Shown here one piece after another: positions 1-14,648 of a stretch of DNA of 25,796 nt. The notes below the pieces were generated by a model. That model ran no database searches. It was not told the origin of the DNA and saw only the letters and a program-made list of their open reading frames with translations. The position numbers and the translations under genes were made by a program. The DNA is from Actinomortierella ambigua (Eukaryota > Mortierellomycota > Mortierellomycetes > Mortierellales > Mortierellaceae), in the NCBI GenBank assembly GCA_016098155.1, contig JAAAJB010000515.1:1-25796 (forward strand). The letters are read 5' to 3'. Every line of letters starts with the position of its first letter. Within the stretch, counting starts at the first letter, position 1.

Positions 1-62
1 GTTGTACGGTCGTGTCTTGACTCTTCAGGCCGCTAACCATTACACCTCTCTTTTTTATTCAG

Positions 63-246
63 TTTGCATGTTTGTTTATATAGGATAAGTAGGCTGTCTA
101 CGATACGAGGACTTGCCGTCCTTCAGACGTCGACATGCTTTTTTGTTTGTGAGGACATTGGTGACAGGTGGACACTGATGCAAGCAATTCAAGTTTATAA
201 TGGACCTGAACATGCGGTTCATTCAGCAGCTGCTCCAGAGATATGA
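63..246 (+). CDS. Possible last exon of a plus-strand gene entering from the left edge
   Basis: Not recognised. A pyrimidine-rich stretch ending in an AG at 61-62 is a plausible splice acceptor. Read in phase 1 from there, the frame is open for about 60 codons to a TGA at 244-246. It includes the stretch VCEDIGDRWTLMQAIQVYN and ends in AAPEI. An AATAAA lies five bases after the stop. No domain is recognisable and the rest of the gene would lie outside the window. It could equally be a chance open frame. Confidence 0.2.
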
Positions 247-250
247 ATGA

Positions 251-256
251 AATAAA
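251..256 (+). terminator. Candidate poly(A) signal AATAAA
   Basis: AATAAA on the plus strand just after the stop of the possible terminal exon at 63-246. A single hexamer in AT-rich DNA is weak evidence. Confidence 0.25.
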
Positions 257-853
257 TAAGCTTGTGAAATGGGCCAAAATGTTGCTCGAAAAGAATTGTT
301 ACGCGATGAACCAGCGAGCCTGCCACACTTCACTTTACCAAACGGGTTTTTATTTCTTGGGAAAGGGAGGGGGGGGGACAAAAGTAGTGCCTTTAAGAAC
401 TCAAGAGCATGAGATCCTTCGAAAAGGTGCAATACATTATGTTTTGTGTTGTTGCTTCAAGCCAACACACACACACACACACCCTCTCTTCTGCCTGCTA
501 GGTCAAGCGTACGCTATGGTCCTCGCTTGACCTCACTGTTCTTTGTCTGAGAGAACGTAATGTGTTAAACCACACGCATCTCACGGACTATAGGAAAGTG
601 TATGCCCCGATACTCCGCATGCGTGCGCAGAAGCCAGTGAGAATCTAGCACTGTGGGAAAAGCAAAATAAATAATGATTGAAAGTGTTGATTATATAAAA
701 GGTATGCTAAGGTCAATGCTTTGAGATAATTACTACGAGTACATTGCTCTAAAGACGCGGGGCTATATATTTCAGTCGTCTATGCAGTGATCTTCAATGG
801 CAATCTAACACCATGAGCACTGCCGCTTTTTTTCATGGACCTTGTGGGAAGGT
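257..853. other. Gene-poor interval
   Basis: No convincing coding region was seen on either strand. It contains a run of nine AC dinucleotides at 465-482 and an AT-rich stretch around 660-700. It separates the possible plus-strand gene at the left edge from the 3' end of the minus-strand F-box gene. Confidence 0.5.
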
Positions 854-859
854 TTTATT
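854..859 (-). terminator. Poly(A) signal for the F-box gene
   Basis: TTTATT on the plus strand reads AATAAA on the minus strand, 41 bases downstream of the F-box gene's stop. Position and orientation fit a cleavage and polyadenylation signal. Confidence 0.55.
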
Positions 860-899
860 CGTATCTAAGAGCGCAGTGGTGTCATAGTCCTCTCTCTGT

Positions 900-3800
900 T
901 CAAACTCGCCTTTCTAGTCTTCTACGGTCTTCTGTTGGTGTGGTGCTGGTGGAGGAAGTTGAGGTCGAGGTAGAGTCTGGAGAAGTGTCGGTGGTAGTGG
1001 TGGTAGTAGTTGTAGTAGTAGAGGCGACGGCTGGTGTAGGATGCGGCGGGGAGTCGTCATGTTGTTCGCCGTTGTCTTTTTCTCCTTCATCAACCGTTGC
1101 ATCAACATCATTTATGGTGGGGCAATCCTCGAGGTCAGGAATCGAGCCGTCGCTGTCGCTATCGCTGTCGTCGAGTGACGCCTCCTGCTCATATCTCTCT
1201 ACACCGCGACTAGAGTCCACGATGAATATGACGTCGCCAGGCTCTGCGCCATCAACTACCACACACTGGCCTCCATCCTGACTCATCTTGTTATTGTTGC
1301 TGCTGCTGCTGCTGTTGTTGTTGTCTACATCGTCCACCACTTTTTTGTTCTCCTTATCCTCGTCCTGGTCGCCCTCGTCTTCGGCATCATCGTCATAATT
1401 ATCATCATCGTCGCCTTCGCCCTCACGGCTGTCGTTCCCAACAGTGTCATCCTCCGGGTCAAGGATCTGTGGTCCAGCAAGGAGCTTGCGCAGCTGACGT
1501 GTACGCTCGCCAGCCTTTGGCAGCATAAAGTTGCGACCCTTCGCCTTGATCTTGACAAAGTTCTTGCCGGCGACACCAAAGGTCCTCGACCAGAACCGCT
1601 GTTCCCACATGGGACCGCCCTGTTCGCCATACAAATAACTCGCGCCCCGGATCTGGCGCCACTTCTTAGGCGGGTCGACCTGCATGACATTCAACTGGCG
1701 CTGGTCGACGCGCGTCCATTGTCGACTGATAATCAACTCCTTGAGCTCACGATGGTCCGCCGCGACCTGACATAGCAACCGGGAATCATAGTGTTGGCAT
1801 CGGTATAGCTTCAACTCTTCCAGTCTCGGAAACGCCTCGTTGCTCAACATCCGTCGAATGTCGGCATCCGTGATACTCCAGCGTCCTGTCAGCGTCAAGA
1901 TCGCTAGCCGCGGTGCCGCCACCTCCCATGCCCATCCTCGCTCTTCGTCTTCGGCTTTGGTCGACCCGGGCCGTGTGTATTCAAATAGATCCACCTCGTA
2001 CCATTCCAGCAACGTCGTCGGCGACGTCTGTGGCCTCGGCACGGCATCTTCACCTTTGGCCTGCGCCTCTTCGCCCATGGCTCGCTTGGTGGCCTTGCGG
2101 TCCTCCCGGACGTCGTCCTCTTGGTCCTCGTCCAGGTTGTCACAGAGACCCAGTGCACGTTGTTGCCGGTCAATGTGTAGTTTAAGTTCTGTCAGGACAG
2201 GGCACCATCTCAGGAACCGGAAATGGAACCGCATCGCGGGCTCGCCCTTGAGCTCAATCATCGAGAGCTGGGGCATGAACCATCGCCACGTCCATGCCTC
2301 GGCATTGTGTAGGATCCCGAGCTCGTTCTCTGCTGGTGGGAGATAGCATCGTCCGGGCGTCTCGTCGTCTTCGGGGTCATAGCGGAGGAAATCCCGTCGA
2401 AGCTCCATGTCATGCTCCACAGCCTGATAGGGGCCCTTGAGGGCCATACCGACCAAGAAGGGCATGTTGCGAAGCGAGGCTGGATCAAACATGGCCGCAA
2501 TCAATCCATCGAGCCGCAGGAATTTCAGGCGCGGCAGGTCCCATGGTTGGTGATAGTCGTAGTGGAAGGGCAGATACCACGAGACATTGTCGCCCAAGCT
2601 CATGATCTGCAGTTTGGGTGTCCTGGTCAAAAAGGTCGAGTCCAGGACCAACGTGTCGACGGTAAACATCTTGAGGAACCGGAGGCTCGGCAGCGCACCA
2701 CCGTCGATCGAGATCAGCTCTGATGCCTCGGGCGCACTGGGGTCGTCATAGGTCGTCTCGCTCGTCACCGACGTCAACGTCTGTCCAAAGGCGATCACGG
2801 CATCGTGGATCACCTTTGGGAAATCGACGTCCTTGGCTGACACCGCCAGCGATTTAAGTGGCACGGGTGGCAAGGGTTGCATCGAGGGATGATGCTTCAG
2901 TCGCTTGGCCTCATCGCCATGCTGCTCCTTGACCGCCCACTCAAAGATGTCCTTCTCATGAACGTCCAGGACCAGATGCTCGAGCTCCCGACACCGCTTG
3001 AGGACCTGCTCTGGCGAACAGGTCGTCCACTCGACCATCATGGCCGGGTCGGCGGCCTGGAGCTCGATGGAGCGGACATGGCTCAGATCGGTCTCGTCGA
3101 CCTTGGCCATGAGGCGATGCCAGTTGTTGAGGTTGAGTTCCCGCAGATGTTGGAGCGGCATCAGATGTGAAAAGATGGAGAGCTTGGCCTCCTGGAGTCG
3201 ACGTCCCAATCCTGCACGGTTGAGTTCAATCTCACGTAGGCGGGCATTGCCATGTCGGGCAATGTACAGCTCCACAAAGCGAGTGATGGCCTGGAACCGT
3301 CGATCGAGCTCCTCGTCCGTTTGTTCGTTCACGCCGGGGACAACGATCCGGCTCCCATTATCCGACATGTCACAGATCGACAGCCGCTCCAGTTGCCCGA
3401 GCTCGTCGACCCGCAGGGCCAGGCGGTCCAGATCCGGATAGTCGACTTCGATCTGACGGATCGAACCCATGTCGTGCATCTCAAACATGGCCCAGAACAG
3501 GGCGCCGTGCACCCGCTGGACGTGGGCCGACCATTCAAAAGTGGGGTGTCCTTGCTCTCCAGAGGTACCACTGCCACCACCGCCTAACAACGATAATGAG
3601 TGTGTGGACGAATCGATAATCTTGAGCAGGTAGACAAAGCGCGCAAAGTCCACGTCCCACTGCTGGATGTAGCTCACATAGTTGGCGTAGGTTTTCTGTT
3701 GCCCAAAGACGGTGATGCCAAGCTTCTCACGGACAAAAGCCGTGTCGGCATTGTCGAGGGTCGAATGAGTGAGGACCATCAGAACAAAGCGCTCGAATGC

Positions 3801-4079
3801 TTGGCGAGGGTGGTGGTACTGCCAGCCCATGGACTCGAGCGGGCGCGCATACAGCCGGTGCAGGACGACATCGCCGACGCGCTTGCAGGTGGACAGCAAG
3901 GAGAAGAGGGTCGTGGGGGTCGAGACGTAGGAGACAATTTGATCCCAGACCTCGATGGGAACGGTGTTGCCGCTCACATTGGAAGTGCTGGGGATGATGG
4001 AGGGGTTCATCAGTGGCGGAGGAGATGCCGCTTCCGGCGGCAGGGGAAACTCTGGGGATAGGTCAGGCCACGGGAGCAT
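900..4079 (-). CDS. F-box / leucine-rich-repeat-like protein, 1059 aa, intronless
   Basis: Likely substrate receptor of an SCF-type E3 ubiquitin ligase. An F-box-like motif at about residues 40-80 (VPIEVWDQIVSYVS, then LLSTCKRVGDVVL, then LY) would bind Skp1. Residues of about 200-860 contain irregular leucine-rich stretches (for example LRELNLNNWHRL, LEELKLYRCQHY, LKELIISRQW) that fit a degenerate LRR solenoid for target binding. The C-terminus from about 880 is disordered, with an Asp/Glu-rich block (about 880-912), Ser/Asn runs, and a Thr run encoded by triplet repeats near 1020-1032. The start at 4077-4079 sits in a near-perfect Kozak context (GCCACCATG). The open frame is uninterrupted, unlike the other large genes here. 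The F-box assignment is by motif reading; substrate and pathway are unknown. Such F-box/LRR genes are abundant in this group of fungi (general knowledge). Confidence 0.85.
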   Translation of the reverse strand: MLPWPDLSPEFPLPPEAASPPPLMNPSIIPSTSNVSGNTVPIEVWDQIVSYVSTPTTLFSLLSTCKRVGDVVLHRLYARPLESMGWQYHHPRQAFERFVLMVLTHSTLDNADTAFVREKLGITVFGQQKTYANYVSYIQQWDVDFARFVYLLKIIDSSTHSLSLLGGGGSGTSGEQGHPTFEWSAHVQRVHGALFWAMFEMHDMGSIRQIEVDYPDLDRLALRVDELGQLERLSICDMSDNGSRIVVPGVNEQTDEELDRRFQAITRFVELYIARHGNARLREIELNRAGLGRRLQEAKLSIFSHLMPLQHLRELNLNNWHRLMAKVDETDLSHVRSIELQAADPAMMVEWTTCSPEQVLKRCRELEHLVLDVHEKDIFEWAVKEQHGDEAKRLKHHPSMQPLPPVPLKSLAVSAKDVDFPKVIHDAVIAFGQTLTSVTSETTYDDPSAPEASELISIDGGALPSLRFLKMFTVDTLVLDSTFLTRTPKLQIMSLGDNVSWYLPFHYDYHQPWDLPRLKFLRLDGLIAAMFDPASLRNMPFLVGMALKGPYQAVEHDMELRRDFLRYDPEDDETPGRCYLPPAENELGILHNAEAWTWRWFMPQLSMIELKGEPAMRFHFRFLRWCPVLTELKLHIDRQQRALGLCDNLDEDQEDDVREDRKATKRAMGEEAQAKGEDAVPRPQTSPTTLLEWYEVDLFEYTRPGSTKAEDEERGWAWEVAAPRLAILTLTGRWSITDADIRRMLSNEAFPRLEELKLYRCQHYDSRLLCQVAADHRELKELIISRQWTRVDQRQLNVMQVDPPKKWRQIRGASYLYGEQGGPMWEQRFWSRTFGVAGKNFVKIKAKGRNFMLPKAGERTRQLRKLLAGPQILDPEDDTVGNDSREGEGDDDDNYDDDAEDEGDQDEDKENKKVVDDVDNNNSSSSSNNNKMSQDGGQCVVVDGAEPGDVIFIVDSSRGVERYEQEASLDDSDSDSDGSIPDLEDCPTINDVDATVDEGEKDNGEQHDDSPPHPTPAVASTTTTTTTTTTDTSPDSTSTSTSSTSTTPTEDRRRLERRV

Positions 4080-4948
4080 GGTGGCATGGCAATTGGGGAA
4101 GAGAAAAGATGTTGGGTTGATGTGTGGGTGGGGTGAAAGGGGGGAATGAATGCGTTGTCAAAATGACCAAGTGAGAAAGAAATATAAAAGTCACTGACCA
4201 CCACCACCCACTCACCACCACCACCACCACCACACAGGTTGGATGTGGCAACCTGCTGGGTGGATAGGCTGCCGAGCTCACCTCTGCCCCCCTGCAAACA
4301 GAAAGTTCTCACCCCATGTGGGGCCATCCTCCTGCCTGTCAGGGCAAAGAGGATGCTGTGGAGCGACGAGGGAGCACAGCACAGCAACAGCCCTCTCACC
4401 CTCAGCATCTAGCACAACCTCCTCGTTCTTAGCATCCAGCACGATGCCCCTTCCCCCCCCCCTTGCGCCGATCCCTTACCTCTCCCTTGACTCCCTTTGA
4501 GCTCCTCTGTCTTCCACACCCTCTGTTCTCTGCTCTCTCTTTCTCCCAGCTGGACAAGCAAGTGACCGAGTCATCGGCGCAACAAACTGTGTGCTCTTTT
4601 CTCACTTGGCGACCCATCCGTCGTACAAATGATCTCAGCCCCACACATGAATTACCCCACATATTCCTCATAAATGATTATATCATACATAGCCATTCTC
4701 GAGCTAGGCATGGTGCGGGAGAGAAGAAAGTGTGCCTGTGTTGTCATCAACCACCCATGCTCCTCATTGCTATCCGGAGATACAATGGATAGTTGTGTTA
4801 GTTACAGAGAAAACAGAACTTTTTGTTGCTACATGAAAAAAGGAACAAGTGTGGTGCGTGTTGTGGTGTGGTTGTGGGGAGGGAGGGAATAGCAATATTC
4901 CTTCAGGTCCCCACCGAAGACTGTCCCCCCTCGCCTTACTCCCAGGTT
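4080..4948. other. Intergenic: F-box gene 5' flank and kinase gene 3' flank
   Basis: No gene seen. Both neighbours are on the minus strand, so this interval holds the promoter and 5' UTR of the F-box gene and the 3' UTR of the kinase gene. It contains a CCA-type triplet repeat at 4199-4235. An upstream ATG at 4085-4087 is out of frame with the F-box start. No minus-strand TATA box was found close to the F-box start. Confidence 0.55.
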
Positions 4949-9804
<4,856 letters not shown>

Positions 9805-9849
9805 CTAAAGGGTGCGAGAAACTGTCCAGCAGACAGAATCGGACCAAGA

Positions 9850-11250
9850 ACGATCCAGTAACAAGAGCACAGGGGGAGAGAAAGAGAAAGAGAGAGAGAG
9901 GGGGGGTGAAGGTGAATATAGTGAGGCGAGGTAGGGGAGAGGAAGAGAGGGGATGAGGCCGAAACGGAAGAGGTATGAGCAGGGAGACAACGACAATGAG
10001 AGAGAGAGACCACAAAAGTGTTATGAACGATGGAGACAAGGATATGAAATGAAGTGTCAGGATGTGAAAGAGAAGTGAAAGGGAAAAAGGAAAAGGGAAA
10101 GGGAAAGGATAGGAAAGGAGGAGGATAGAAAGGAAAGAAAAGGAAAGTGAAGTGAAGGGGGGGTGGAAGTGGGTAGGAGTAGCACAGGAAGACAAGACCT
10201 GAAAGGAGGAGGGGTTATTTGGGGATTGGGAGAGATCTATATTGTGTGGTTCAGGTGGGTGGGAGAGGGTGTGAAGACTTGAGAGAGAGAGAGAGACGGA
10301 GAGAGAGAGAGAGAGAGAGAGGACAAGGCCATGATCGACCCACTTGTCCCCCCATCCGGGAGAACATAATGCAGGTGAGAGAAAACAGGATCCTCTCACT
10401 CTCACTCTTGTACGTCTTTTGGACTTGTCCATCGTCATGCTATCCTATCGTGTGTGTGCGTGTGTGCGTGTGTTCGAGGTGCTATCGCACGATGCCCGAG
10501 CGAACTACCCCTCTTTCTCTCTCTGCGAGGGACAGGCGAGTGGAGGGGGGGTCGTGGGGAGCACAGAGAAGAAGGAAGAGGAGGGTCGTGGGGACAAATA
10601 AAAAAGAACAAATCTGCAAGGAGGAGGATATACTATACAGAAAAAAAGGGAGAAGGATAGATGATGGTTTCTTATGTCGTTGTTGTTGTTCTTGCTGTCA
10701 TCTCCTGCTGGGTACTTCTCCTCTCACGTCGAATAATGAATCCAGGAAAAAGGGAAACCCTTGGGTGTCAAAGACAGGCAGGAGTGAAGAAAGAGTGTCT
10801 CGGGAGAGGGGGGATGGAGGGGGAGGAAAGGAGAGAAGGCAACAACGTGCCTTGGCACGATGGGTGGCTCGAGACATCCCGAAACATGCGGCCCAGCAGG
10901 AAACACGCTTCCCAGGAATGGAAACTGAGCTGGTGGGGGGGGAGTGGGACCCCTTCTCCTCCTCCCTCCACTTTCAGGAGGAACGCCATACAAAACAAGG
11001 ACGGGGATAAATGTTTACAGGAGCAGGAGTCCAGTGAAAGAGAGAGACAAAGAGAGAGAGAACACCACCAACCTTGGACACTCTTGACACGACTGTCGTG
11101 GGAGGACACAATCAAGTGAGACTAGAAGGTGGTTCAAGGATGTTGTTGGTGGTTGCTGAGAGGGAAGAAAGAAAGAAAGAAGCATAAAAGTTAAAATGAC
11201 GCGGTGAGAAAAAAAAAAGAAGAGAGAAAGAGAGAGAAAAAAGAAAAACC
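9850..11250. repeat. Purine-rich (GA) simple-sequence region upstream of the kinase gene
   Basis: The plus strand is strongly purine-biased for about 1.4 kb. A nearly pure polypurine stretch lies at about 10075-10170 (AAAGG, GGAAA and GAAGT-type units), GA dinucleotide tracts at 10281-10321, and GA-rich blocks at 11037-11061 and 11200-11240. On the minus strand this is a polypyrimidine tract directly 5' of the kinase start, so it may form its promoter, 5' UTR or a 5' intron. Open frames inside it are compositional and not believable genes. Confidence 0.7.
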
Positions 11251-11261
11251 TGTAGAAAATA

Positions 11262-11343
11262 AAAATGGGCGCTTTGATCGCCAACTTGATATCGCGCTCA
11301 ACAATGCGCGAGGTTACTCTATTGGTTTTCTTGGAGCGGGACA
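11262..11343 (-). other. Non-repetitive island, possible short exon
   Basis: An 82-bp unique stretch inside the purine-rich desert. On the minus strand it follows a CAG that could be an acceptor and precedes a weak GT donor. It reads in phase 0 as CPLLKGLLSRSKK, then TNRVTSRIVERDIKLAIKAP. The plus strand is also open here (for example FDRQLDIALNNARGYSIGF), so the strand is undecided. No family is recognised. It could be a 5' exon of the kinase gene, an exon of an unseen gene, or a noncoding element. Confidence 0.2.
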
Positions 11344-11621
11344 ACAAGCCCTTGAGTAGGGGACACTGAACACGGTGGAACGAATGAATGAATGAACAAA
11401 ATTGTCCCCATGGAATGAGAAAGAGAGAGGGTGAGGGGAAGAACAGGGCGGGGGAGATGAAAACTACACGCGCCTCTATCATGCTTCGCAATGCCGCCCT
11501 TCTTGGCACCTCCACGAGCACCCCTCCCCATGCAATCCTGCGAGAGAAGGCTGGAGGCAGCAATCGCCACTACATCGATCCGGCTGTGGTAGACGGAAGG
11601 AAAAGAAGGGGGAGACAGAGC

Positions 11622-11664
<43 letters not shown>

Positions 11665-12730
11665 AGGAGAGGCACAGAAGGGCAGACAATGGTAGACGGA
11701 GAGTGTTAGTCCGATCCAAAAGAGAAGCACCATACCGTGTGCTGTCGACCTGTCTTTCTTGTGCATCATTGTGTGTTCAACGACACTGTATGCAAGCGGG
11801 CCTGGTTGTGGAGCAATGCAATATTGAATAGCAGCATGGCCAGCTTCGAAGCGTGCGTTTGTGTACGAGGGTACTGCCTGTTGCTTCCAATGCTGCCTCT
11901 AATGCTGCTGCTGCTGCCAATGCTTGTCTCAGGCTACTTGCACCTCTTTCCCCCGCTCGTTCTCAATGACAAATCCGCATAAAGATGTTCAACACAGGGA
12001 TGCATTGATGCATGTAGCTTGACCAGTAGTCTAACAACAACACTCGCCAAACGAACAGCATGAGGACGGAGAACATGCATTCAGTCCATCTTCTCTTTCC
12101 TCCTCTCCTACTCCCTTCATCCTCCTCCTTCCCCCACCCACTCGTACAGCCTCTTTGAGGAGCGTATGCACCACAAGTTGGATGGGGAAGAATGAAGTCA
12201 GGGGCATCGAAGACGGGGGGGTCAAGGGGGGACAGGGCAGGCAGGGGTATTGGGTACAGAACAATGCCTGGAGCGAGACCGTATACGGGACACCTCAGGC
12301 GAAGCGGGAACACTGGCACAAAAAAAACGAGCACAGACACCCACTCTTGATTCCAAGTGAACACTGTCGACATCCCGTGGCCTTTCTTTTCGGCCGATTG
12401 TGTTCACCATGTCCCCTTGTCCACCATGTTGATGTTGTTATTGTTATTGTTATTGTGTGTGCTATTCTCACTCCTCCCTCTCTGTCTCTATCTTTGTCTT
12501 CTTCCTTCTTCATCCCATCCCTTGTTGTCACTTCCTCCTTCCTCTTCACCCTACCCTTGCGAGACAAACAAAAAAAAACACAAGAACCATGGGACAATTT
12601 GTTGAGAGGTATGAAAGATCAGCATGTCGCATGCTCGTATGCTGTATAGTTGAAGGGGCACAAAGGTTGTGATCCCCCCGTCAGAAGCCGTTTCTTTCTG
12701 GCATGATTGTTTGTGCTGTACTGTACGCTA
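11344..12730. other. Gene-poor, simple-sequence-rich interval
   Basis: No supportable gene. It holds a GA tract at 11633-11658, a G-rich stretch around 12200-12250, TTATTG repeats at about 12430-12456, and CT-rich DNA at 12460-12560. A second less repetitive patch lies at about 11470-11595. Its end is the 3' flank of the UBTD-like gene on the minus strand. Confidence 0.5.
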
Positions 12731-13909
12731 CTATTCCAAAGGGGTTACTTGCGCTTGCAGCATTGTACCGTTGACCCCCATCTCAAAGTGGCCTATGCTG
12801 GCCAACCGCTCTTCGTCGGCTAGCACGCGACCCAGGAAGAAGATACGAATCCGATGCTTCCTAGGATCAACGCCAGCATCTGCAAGGTCCCTGACCAGCG
12901 CCTGCTTGACGCTACCCACCGTGGCAACAGAGGAAGAGACACCGACGCGATGCTCCTTTTGGGTCGTAGATAGTCGCACTCGGATGATGGTGGTGTTGCT
13001 GGTGCCAGTGCTGCCTGATTCTTGGCCAGTCGCATTTGTTTTCCGCGATTCTTGTTGCTGAATACTAGACACCGGTCTGCCGCTGCTTGCTTCGTGGCTG
13101 TCGTCGACCTTTGCTCGATGAGCCATCGCCTTGCCTGTGCCTGCCCCACTCAGCGGTCGGCCAGCGCCACTGGATTCCTCTTCTGGACTGGCCAAAGCCT
13201 CTCCTGATGCCACATCAACCGCCGGTGCGGCGGTCATCGCCGAATGTGGCATGTCCTCGATGAGGTTGGACGGCGCAGAAATAAACTTGAGTGGGACGAC
13301 ATATCGGTTGCCGAGATGGTCATAACAGGTAAACTGGGCACGAGCATCGAATGCTGGAATATGCGTCATGGTTGTCTCGACAGACTTGTCAGACGGAACC
13401 ACAAGGCGTGATGCGTCAAGGATAGACTGAATCTGTGTCCTGTCGGTCTCTTCGAGTGCACTTTGGATGACACGCCATACCTCGGGTCGACCCTGCATGT
13501 TTTTTTTTATGGCCAAGAGTATGACAATGATTTCCACAATGGGGAACGGAGGCGAAAGGTGTTAGTTCATTTAACACTGGCATTCATCTCAAAAAGAAGG
13601 TGCTCGTTGAATAGAACTGATAAACTGAAGGCATGAGTTTACCTCGTAAAGAGCAATTGTGTCCCAAAATTCTTGTCGCTCCTTCTCAAGCTCTGAACGA
13701 GTCATTGGTGTCGGCGTCGTCCACCTGCGCTGCTGCCTGCGGTGAATCTGAAGAGCTACAATGGCGAACCAAGTGAGTTTTCAGAGCTTAGAATACACGG
13801 GTAGTAAAGCTGGAACACACCCCATATTACTACACACTTGAGCGGATTACAAACCTCCATATCCTGGCTCCGAATCGTCCTCTATGAGTATGGATGAGCA
13901 ACAACCCAT
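12731..13909 (-). CDS. UBTD1/2-like ubiquitin-domain protein, 309 aa, 3 exons
   Basis: Homologue of animal UBTD1/UBTD2 (DC-UbP). The family binds ubiquitin-conjugation machinery through an N-terminal domain and carries a C-terminal ubiquitin-like fold. Exons: 13909-13855, 13755-13643, 13492-12731; TAG at 12731-12733. The N-terminus MGCCSS fits N-myristoylation at G2 with nearby palmitoylatable cysteines, suggesting a membrane anchor. The family's N-domain is at about 35-135: EKERQEFWDT, GRPEVWRVIQSAL, QSILDASRLVVPS, CYDHLGNRYVVP. A Ser/Gly/Ala-rich linker (about 130-220) leads to the ubiquitin-like domain at 225-309 (IIRVRLS, VGSVKQALVRDL, RIFFLGRVLADEERL, GTMLQAQV). It does not end in GlyGly, so it is not expected to be conjugated. 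The first intron uses a non-consensus GTTTGT donor; it is the only donor I found there that keeps the family alignment in frame. Confidence 0.88.
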
Positions 13910-14315
13910 TGCTAGAAAAGTAAAATATGTGTAGAAGAAGGAGGTGGGAAAGAGCACACGTTGTCCAAGGCAACAAGTCGACTTGATGTCGGCCACAAAT
14001 GATGTGAAATGATGCAAATGAGATGAAGGGGAGGGGGGCAAAAAATTGCTGCGATGAGCATGTTTTGGGTGGGCGGTTGCACAGACTTTACTATCCAGAA
14101 TGTCAAGCATGCAGATTTCACACCTCGCATGCTTCAACGGCTAACCAAGGATATTCCTTGAAAAGGAGATACGCCGTTGACATGAATACAAGGCTTCCTT
14201 GGCTCCCCCTTTCATGAAGCTATCTGCTATGACTGCTGGTGCTGTTGCTGTTGCTGTTGCTGTTCTTGTGTCATCCAACGGCGAGCAGACCGACCACCCA
14301 CCCTCGTTCGCTTGT
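13910..14315. other. Intergenic between UBTD-like gene and small protein gene
   Basis: 406 bp between two minus-strand genes, so it should hold the UBTD-like gene's promoter and the small gene's 3' UTR. A GCTGTT hexamer repeat lies at about 14240-14262. No coding region or clear TATA box was seen. Confidence 0.5.
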
Positions 14316-14648
14316 CTAGTCAGCATCCGACGCAGACTGCGAGCGCGAAGCTGGATCGTCTCTTCCAGCCTTGTCGGCAGAGGACGAGACAGAGGAAGAG
14401 GCGGCGGAGGGAGAGGATGATGTCATACGCTGATCGTGATGGGCATGATGGCGATGATCAGTCTCTATCTTTGAATGCTCTCCTGTGATCAGCTCCTTCA
14501 TCTTGGTGCCAACCTCGGCAATCACTCCGCCAGCTGCTGCCAGTGGCAACGCCATCATCTTGGCTGCCGATTGCCGAAGACCGTCCTTGGGCGGGTTCGG
14601 ATCCGAGAAAGGCTCCTTGGTTGGGTGCGAGTTGGATGGATCCGACAT
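14316..14648 (-). CDS. Small uncharacterised Ser/His-rich protein, 110 aa
   Basis: Not recognised. A complete open frame from ATG at 14646-14648 to TAG at 14316-14318. The N-terminus is Pro/Asp-rich and polar (MSDPSNSHPTKEPFSDPN). A single hydrophobic/amphipathic segment at about residues 30-55 includes MMALPLAAAGGVIAEVG and KMKELITGE. A His-rich patch follows (HRHHAHHD), then a disordered Ser/Ala/Asp tail. The hydrophobic part could be one membrane-associated helix, but its charge makes that unsure. No signal peptide. Its start is 624 bp from the divergently transcribed phosphate carrier. Codon use looks coding-like, without simple repeats in the first half. An intron in the 5' UTR is possible because a CTACAG lies just before the start. 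Confidence 0.5.
   Translation of the reverse strand: MSDPSNSHPTKEPFSDPNPPKDGLRQSAAKMMALPLAAAGGVIAEVGTKMKELITGEHSKIETDHRHHAHHDQRMTSSSPSAASSSVSSSADKAGRDDPASRSQSASDAD

Noticed and set aside
835..1281. Plus-strand open frame over the end of the F-box gene
   Set aside because: It is the complement of the Thr/Ser/Asp triplet repeats in the F-box protein tail and has Val/Ser runs as expected from them.
11262..11560. Possible histone-fold or G-alpha-like exons in the short islands
   Set aside because: A few residues (RVT, DIKLAI, GRGARGGAKKGG) recall histones, but the frames do not join through acceptable splice sites and alignment is poor, so I make no family claim.
11388..11831. Plus-strand open frame of 148 codons across a GA tract
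   Set aside because: Its middle is an Arg-Glu run produced by the GA microsatellite, and the rest has no domain or matching splice signals.
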